Assembly (NCBI GenBank): GCA_016295245.1
Contig: JAEDLO010000081.1
Location: forward strand, 1 to 7,017
Length of the DNA stretch: 7,017 nt
From: Bacteroidales bacterium
GTDB taxonomy: Bacteria; Bacteroidota; Bacteroidia; Bacteroidales; UBA932
Reading direction: 5' to 3'
This document shows positions 4,541 to 7,017 of the stretch, one piece after another. The position numbers and the translations under genes were made by a program. The notes under the pieces are model-generated. The model did no database searches. It saw nothing but the letters and a program-made list of their open reading frames with translations, and was not told the origin of the DNA. Positions within the stretch are counted from its first letter, which is position 1. Each line of letters starts with the position of its first letter.

Positions 4541-7017
4541 ATGATGAGAAAATCACTCCTGCCACTCTTTCTTGCAACTTTTCTGGCACTGGTCGCCTTT
4601 CCGCTAAGTGCCAGGGTGGTCGTATGCGGTCTCAAGACAGACTCGATGCCGCAGGCAATGGGCATCGACAACCCGCGTCCCCACTTCAGCTACCAGCTGA
4701 AATCGGATGAATATTCCATCCTCCAGAAAGCCTACAGGCTCAAGCTGAGCGAAACTCTTCAGGGCCTTGAGGCAAATGAACTTGTCTATGATTCCGGTGT
4801 TGTCTATGATGACAGTACGACCAATATCCCTTATCACGGAAGGAGCCTGAAGGGCTCGACCAGATACTATTGGAGCGTTGATGTGATGCTCTCGGACGGA
4901 CGCTGGATCAAGTCTGAGCCCGACTGGTTCGAGACTGCCCTTATGGACAAGGGCTGGAGCGGAGCCAAGTGGATAGGCTCTGAAAGGACCCCGCTTTCCC
5001 GCTTCAGGACCTTTTTCAACATCCACTATACTGTCCAAATCCCCGAGGATTCGCAGCAGGGCGTCTTTGTCTATAGCGTTAAGGATGAGGGGAACTATAT
5101 CAGTGTCGCCCTCGACGTGAGCGAGGCTTCTGACCCCCGGCTCCTTGTGGATTACTGTGTGGAAGGGGAGCTGCGCCACTGCGCAAGCCTGAGTCTCTCC
5201 CACATCTTCGGAGCCGATCAGGCCCACCTGCCTCACAGGCTCAGCCTCAAAGTCTCGACTCCGGGCTACCATCTCAAGAGCCTGCTGACTCCGGTGGTGG
5301 ACGGCGTGACTCTTGAGGCGCTTTCTATGTACCCGTATCCGGGAGGGGAGTACATCTGCGACTGGGCAAGGCTCCACTCAATCGGCTTCCGTCAGCCTGA
5401 AGGCCAGAAAGCCCGCTTCTGGGATATCTCCATCGACGAGGATAACTGGAACACCGTGCTGCATCGCGCCCCTCAGCAGAGCTATGAGCTCGCAGGCGAC
5501 GGCAAGATGTGCCTCTGGCAGCCGTACAACGAGGTTTCCGCACCGATGCTTCGCAAGGAGTTCGAGCTGGACAAGCCGCTCAGGAGCGCAAGGCTCTATG
5601 TGACCGCGCGCGGCATCTACGAGTTCAGCATCAACGGCAAGAGGGTAGGCGGCGACTGGTTCAACCCCGGCTGGACGGATTACCGCTACCGCATAATGTA
5701 CAACAGCTACGATGTGACCTCCCTGCTCAAAGAAGGCGGAAACGCGATGGGGGTGATGCTGGGATCCGGCTGGTTCAGCGACCTTAACATCTTTACCTCG
5801 GCCTATGTCGATCCGTATGGAATCCGCCAGTCCCTGCTCTCAAAGCTCGAGTTGCGCTTCGAGGACGGCACTGTACGCACCATAGTCTCGGACGGCAGCT
5901 GGAAAAAGTACGACCACGGCCCTGTGATCCGCAACGGCTTCCAGTTCGGCGAGGATTACGATGCGCGGCTGGAACAGGACGGCTGGACATACGCAGGCTT
6001 TGACGATTCTGCCTGGGAGCCGGCGGTTATTTATGATGCGCCGGCACCGACCGTCAAAATCCAGTCTTATGTCGGCCTTCCGATAAGAAACCACATTACC
6101 CTCGATGCTGTCAGCGTAAGCGAACCGGCACCGGGCTGCTTTGTCTATGACTTCGGCCAGAATATGGTAGGAGTCCCGAGGATTGAAGGCCTCAGGGGCG
6201 AAAGGGGACAGGTCGTGACCGTGCGTTACGCCGAGATGCTTTATCCTGAGCTGATTCCATCCAATCCTGTTCCGCCATACACTGAGCAGATGTACAGGCA
6301 GCGCAAGGGCCAGCTCTATACAGAGAACTACCGTGGAGCCATCTCCATCGATACATACACTATGAGGGGAGGCGACAAGCCTGAGACCTTCGTCCCTTCG
6401 ATGACAGACCACGGCTTCCGCTATCTTTCAATCAGCGGCATCGACTCAGCACTTCCTCTAGATTGCGTCAAGGGCCTCGTGCTCGAGTCAATAGGCGAGG
6501 CAACGGGCTTTTTCGAATGCTCCGATCCTGACATCAACCGCCTCTTCAACAACATCCAATGGGGTCAGAGAGGCAACTTCCAGACTGTCCCAACCGACTG
6601 CCCTCAGCGCGACGAGCGCCAGGGATGGACGGGTGACGCCCAGGTCTTCGCAAGGGCGGCAACATACTTTAGCCCCTACGTGGACAACTTCTACAAGCGC
6701 TGGCTCTACTCGATGAGGGACAATCAGAACATCGACGGCAGCTACTTCAACTACTATCCTGTGACCGGCAGGCCGCCTTACGGCTTCACCAACAACAATC
6801 CGGGCTGGATAGGCTGGATGGAGGCCGGCATTATCATCCCTTGGCAGATGTACCAGCAGTTCGGTGACATTGAAGTGCTGCGCGAGCACTACGCTTCGAT
6901 GAGCTCATATATGGACTATCTGGACCGTAACTCGAAGAACTTCCTCCAACCGAATATGGGCATAGGCGACCATCTCGCCCTTGAGCGCACCGACATAGGA
7001 CTCACCAACACCGCCTA
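4541..7017 (+). CDS. GH78 alpha-L-rhamnosidase, secreted (3' end outside window)
   Basis: This inverting alpha-L-rhamnosidase hydrolyses terminal alpha-L-rhamnose from plant glycans. There are 825 complete codons with no stop. The start is ATGATG at 4541; the second ATG (4544) is equally possible. The signal peptide is cleaved near LSA (A24). Residues 25-133 form the N-terminal fibronectin-like domain (GIDNPRPHFSYQL, YYWSVDV). WIG (144-146) is followed by an extra segment of about 184 residues before APMLRKEFEL, the usual next motif. Then come the rhamnosidase N domain (about 331-505, NPGWTDY at 375-381, LGSGWF at 407-412), a beta-sandwich with YDFGQNMVG (536-544), and the catalytic alpha/alpha-barrel from about 657. 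The motif DCPQRDERQGWTGDAQ (686-701) supplies the substrate-binding D686 and the general acid E692, matching D630 and E636 of Streptomyces avermitilis Rha78A. The general base and the C-terminal domain lie beyond the edge. It is divergent from the esterase-GH31 operon, which suggests a shared substrate. Confidence 0.96.
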   Translation, partial: MMRKSLLPLFLATFLALVAFPLSARVVVCGLKTDSMPQAMGIDNPRPHFSYQLKSDEYSILQKAYRLKLSETLQGLEANELVYDSGVVYDDSTTNIPYHGRSLKGSTRYYWSVDVMLSDGRWIKSEPDWFETALMDKGWSGAKWIGSERTPLSRFRTFFNIHYTVQIPEDSQQGVFVYSVKDEGNYISVALDVSEASDPRLLVDYCVEGELRHCASLSLSHIFGADQAHLPHRLSLKVSTPGYHLKSLLTPVVDGVTLEALSMYPYPGGEYICDWARLHSIGFRQPEGQKARFWDISIDEDNWNTVLHRAPQQSYELAGDGKMCLWQPYNEVSAPMLRKEFELDKPLRSARLYVTARGIYEFSINGKRVGGDWFNPGWTDYRYRIMYNSYDVTSLLKEGGNAMGVMLGSGWFSDLNIFTSAYVDPYGIRQSLLSKLELRFEDGTVRTIVSDGSWKKYDHGPVIRNGFQFGEDYDARLEQDGWTYAGFDDSAWEPAVIYDAPAPTVKIQSYVGLPIRNHITLDAVSVSEPAPGCFVYDFGQNMVGVPRIEGLRGERGQVVTVRYAEMLYPELIPSNPVPPYTEQMYRQRKGQLYTENYRGAISIDTYTMRGGDKPETFVPSMTDHGFRYLSISGIDSALPLDCVKGLVLESIGEATGFFECSDPDINRLFNNIQWGQRGNFQTVPTDCPQRDERQGWTGDAQVFARAATYFSPYVDNFYKRWLYSMRDNQNIDGSYFNYYPVTGRPPYGFTNNNPGWIGWMEAGIIIPWQMYQQFGDIEVLREHYASMSSYMDYLDRNSKNFLQPNMGIGDHLALERTDIGLTNTA

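Larger units (their letters stand above)
4461..4542. repeat. 12-bp inverted repeat flanking the divergent promoters
   Basis: ATGAGTGATTGT (4461-4472) and ACAATCACTCAT (4531-4542) are perfect reverse complements, 58 bp apart. One arm lies in the signal-peptide codons of the CE15-like gene and the other ends on the GH78 start codon. In mRNA sense each transcript therefore carries ACAATCACTCAT at its start region: bases 9-20 of the esterase coding sequence, and -10 to +2 of the rhamnosidase. It may be a paired operator, a shared RNA target or coincidence. Confidence 0.4.

Noticed and set aside
4604..5377. 257-codon open frame on the minus strand opposite GH78
   Set aside because: It is antisense to the continuous GH78 frame with conserved domain motifs. 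The same applies to minus-strand frames at 5840-6412 and 6488-6889.
5313..5787. Plus-strand alternative frames suggesting a break in GH78
   Set aside because: I followed the GH78 frame codon by codon from 4541 to 6720 and found no stop or frameshift. The frame also closes correctly at the window end.

Overview
The window looks like chromosomal DNA of a GC-rich member of the Bacteroidales (Bacteroidota), probably from a fibre-degrading gut or rumen lineage. The reasons are: three secreted carbohydrate-active enzymes of types common in Bacteroidota polysaccharide-utilisation loci, a Bacteroidota-type promoter box (TAnnTTTG) upstream of one of them, no Shine-Dalgarno sequences before the starts, and a LytTR-type regulator remnant. 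No SusC/SusD pair, sulfatase or intact regulator is visible, so only part of a locus is in view.

Layout. 1-647 has no convincing gene. It holds five copies of a 70-bp nested-palindrome repeat and two non-repeat spacers. 648-921 (minus) is a frameshifted, internally deleted remnant of a LytTR DNA-binding domain. 949-998 is a perfect 14-bp inverted repeat just downstream of the minus-strand operon. 1049-4480 (minus) is a two-gene operon with a 3-bp gap: a CE15-like glucuronoyl/uronate esterase (3302-4480, transcribed first), then a lipoprotein glycoside hydrolase of family GH31 with a PA14-like insert (1049-3298). 4481-4540 is a 60-bp AT-rich divergent promoter region containing a 34-bp imperfect palindrome that carries a -7 box on each strand. 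4541 to the window end (plus) is a GH78 alpha-L-rhamnosidase, open at the right edge, with 825 complete codons present.

How the genes work together (inference). Together they would remove terminal alpha-L-rhamnose (GH78), an alpha-linked xylose or hexose (GH31) and a uronic-acid ester (CE15-like). That set fits a decorated, uronate-containing plant polymer such as a complex glucuronoxylan, a rhamnogalacturonan or an arabinogalactan. The sequence does not say which one. The back-to-back overlapping promoters suggest the rhamnosidase and the esterase/GH31 operon are controlled from one regulatory site.

The points most worth a second look are the palindrome over both -7 boxes, the 70-bp repeat family with its dimer architecture, the decayed LytTR gene, and the missing canonical catalytic acid in the CE15-like esterase. 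I do not see a clearly new multi-gene system.
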